DNA of 64,000 nucleotides from Prosthecobacter vanneervenii (GTDB lineage Bacteria > Verrucomicrobiota > Verrucomicrobiia > Verrucomicrobiales > Verrucomicrobiaceae): the NCBI RefSeq assembly GCF_014203095.1, contig NZ_JACHIG010000001.1, forward strand, positions 806,001-870,000, read 5' to 3'. This document shows positions 63,148 to 64,000 of the stretch, one piece after another. Each line of letters opens with the position of its first letter. Positions within the stretch are counted from its first letter, which is position 1. Under the pieces are notes generated by a model. That model searched no databases. It was not told the DNA's origin and worked only from the letters and a program-made list of their open reading frames with translations. The position numbers were made by a program, and so were the translations under genes.

Positions 63148-63174
63148 GGAGGGCTGGGGCCAGCCCTTCCTACC
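63148..63174. repeat. REP-like hairpin with CTACC
   Basis: GGAGGGCTGG (63148-63157), loop GG, CCAGCCCTTC (63160-63169, with one G-T pair), then CTACC (63070-like tail at 63170-63174). It faces the copy at 62971 in inverted orientation about 150 bp away, the arrangement of paired REP elements (BIME) in enterobacteria. Confidence 0.6.
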
Positions 63175-63259
63175 TCCAGCAACCAGCCCTACCCCACACC
63201 GCCGCAGAGTGAATTTGCGCGCAGGCTGGAACGCGCCCATCTTGGCGGGACCTTCCACC

Positions 63260-63757
63260 ATGCTTCCCACCGACCCCGTCCCCACCCCGCAGCAGCTTTT
63301 CCGCTGGCTGGACAGCGGCCGCATCACCCGTGAGGAATTCCGCACCGCCATGGCCGTGCATGCGGGCGAGATCATCCAGGAGATGGAGCAGGCGCATGCG
63401 AACCCGATCGTGGCCAAGTTCAACGAACTCATGAACCGGCGCGAGGCCTGGAAATGGACACGCCGCCACGGCGAAAGGATCATGCGGGAGGTCCTGTGCG
63501 CGCTGATGGATGAAGAGCGCTTCCCCCCAGCGCGCTGGCTGTGGAACGCCGCCCATCTGCACGTGCCGGTGCACATCTTTTTCCGCACGCGCGGCACCCC
63601 TGTGATGCGATTTTTGGAAATGACGGTACACCCACAGCATGTGACGCTGGTGATCGAGCACGGCGGCAGCGAGACCCTGCCCCCTACGCGCGAGCGCTTC
63701 CACCTGCGGAGAAACCGCCAGCAGAGCCTGCAGGTGGAGCGCCGGGAGATCGTGTGA
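63260..63757 (+). CDS. Conserved-looking protein of unknown function
   Basis: About 165 residues from the ATG at 63260. The N-terminal half is helical and charged (PTPQQLFRWLDSGRITREEFRTAMAVHAGEIIQEMEQAHANP), followed by a beta-rich part (VHIFFRTRGTPVMRFLEMTVHPQHVTLVIEH) and a basic tail (RFHLRRNRQQSLQVERREIV). No signal peptide or membrane helix. I do not recognise a family. It lies between the fused spermidine-synthase-like gene and a glycosyltransferase gene on the same strand. Confidence 0.6.
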   Translation: MLPTDPVPTPQQLFRWLDSGRITREEFRTAMAVHAGEIIQEMEQAHANPIVAKFNELMNRREAWKWTRRHGERIMREVLCALMDEERFPPARWLWNAAHLHVPVHIFFRTRGTPVMRFLEMTVHPQHVTLVIEHGGSETLPPTRERFHLRRNRQQSLQVERREIV

Positions 63758-63833
63758 ATTTGCACACCACCCCGCCCGTCTGCTGAGCCTGCTGGCAGCC
63801 ATCCTGCTACCTATCCCGCCTTTTTTTCCTCAA

Positions 63834-64000
63834 ATGCCCCCTTCTTCCAAGAAACAACCCCTGGGCCCCATCGGCCTGATCATCTTTGCCGTCATTTCCT
63901 TGGCGGTAGGCGCTTACTACCGCCTGCCCTCGCTGGGAGACCGGCCCATGCACACGGACGAGGCCATCCTGGCCATGAAGTCGGCGGAGTATCAGGCCAC
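63834..64000 (+). CDS. Membrane glycosyltransferase, Agl23/PMT-like, 3' partial
   Basis: Only the first 55 residues are in the window. One hydrophobic helix (GPIGLIIFAVISLAVGAYY) is followed by LPSLGDRPMHTDEAILAMK. The RPMHTDEA block matches the first loop of GT-C glycosyltransferases of the TIGR03663 (Agl23) group, in which the Asp is catalytic, and the next residues start a second part. These enzymes move a sugar from a lipid carrier onto protein or lipid outside the membrane. The rest lies beyond the window end. Confidence 0.65.
   Translation, partial: MPPSSKKQPLGPIGLIIFAVISLAVGAYYRLPSLGDRPMHTDEAILAMKSAEYQA

Larger units (their letters stand above)
62949..63259. other. 311-bp intergenic region packed with stem-loops
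   Basis: No protein-coding sequence is supported. Four strong inverted repeats are seen: GGCGCTTGG/CCAAGCGCC (62976-62997), CTTCCTCTTCCTC/GAGGAAGAGGAGG (63043-63055 with 63065-63077, one mismatch), GGTGGGT/ACCCACC (63114-63134) and GGAGGGCTGG/CCAGCCCTTC (63148-63169). The first and last are members of the CTACC hairpin family in opposite orientation. Confidence 0.6.

Overview
The window looks like chromosomal DNA from a high-GC, free-living bacterium of the Planctomycetes-Verrucomicrobia group, most likely a Verrucomicrobiae member of the Prosthecobacter/Verrucomicrobium type. This is inferred from the mix of gene families: a RoxA-like dihaem cytochrome, a ceramidase-type protein fused to LamG, DUF4331, a SWIM-SNF2 helicase, many secreted proteins, and few Shine-Dalgarno sequences. 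No rRNA, tRNA, CRISPR array, prophage or complete insertion sequence was seen. Genes lie on both strands in short operons.

Layout. 1-8.2 kb: housekeeping genes (PgeF-like protein, ispE, ThiF/MoeB-like, pgi), an RDD protein, an ABC exporter and a dienelactone hydrolase. 8.4-11.5 kb: DUF4331 protein and a RoxA-like cytochrome, convergent. 11.7-15.9 kb: ADP-ribosylglycohydrolase-like protein, CYTH plus ROK kinase pair, a VapBC-type module and an AT-richer DUF2971-like gene. 15.9-23 kb: ileS, then three exported hydrolases in a row. 23-30.7 kb: ParDE-type module, a small palindromic element forming the end of a SNF2 gene, parA, a radical SAM protein, a MECR-like reductase and surE. 30.7-39.7 kb: TPR protein, AspT-like exchanger, truncated globin, envelope proteins, MFS, CDP-alcohol transferase, nth. 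39.9-50.9 kb: ROK repressor divergent from an LLM monooxygenase and a Gfo/Idh/MocA dehydrogenase; PQQ-propeller protein; short GT51-like protein; metallophosphoesterase; MFS; methyltransferase; arsA-arsD; YkgJ protein. 50.9-58.0 kb: a twelve-gene co-directional cluster. 58.1-64 kb: asnS, methyltransferase, membrane-fused spermidine-synthase-like protein, an unknown protein, and the start of an Agl23/PMT-type glycosyltransferase.

The most system-like locus is 50926-57994: a TetR regulator with a palindrome over its start codon, an ECF42-type sigma factor, two DGPF/YCII proteins, three SRPBCC proteins, two VOC proteins, a GyrI-like protein, a DUF899 protein and a DoxX protein. ECF42 sigma factors are known to occur with DGPF proteins; the additional cargo and the TetR layer are the unusual part.

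At DNA level there is a 169-bp element with 19-bp terminal inverted repeats (23626-23794) that supplies the SNF2 stop codon. A family of REP-like hairpins occurs near 21.9, 37.4 and 63.0-63.2 kb, three of them with CTACC abutting the stem. A large inverted repeat lies at 33491-33572.
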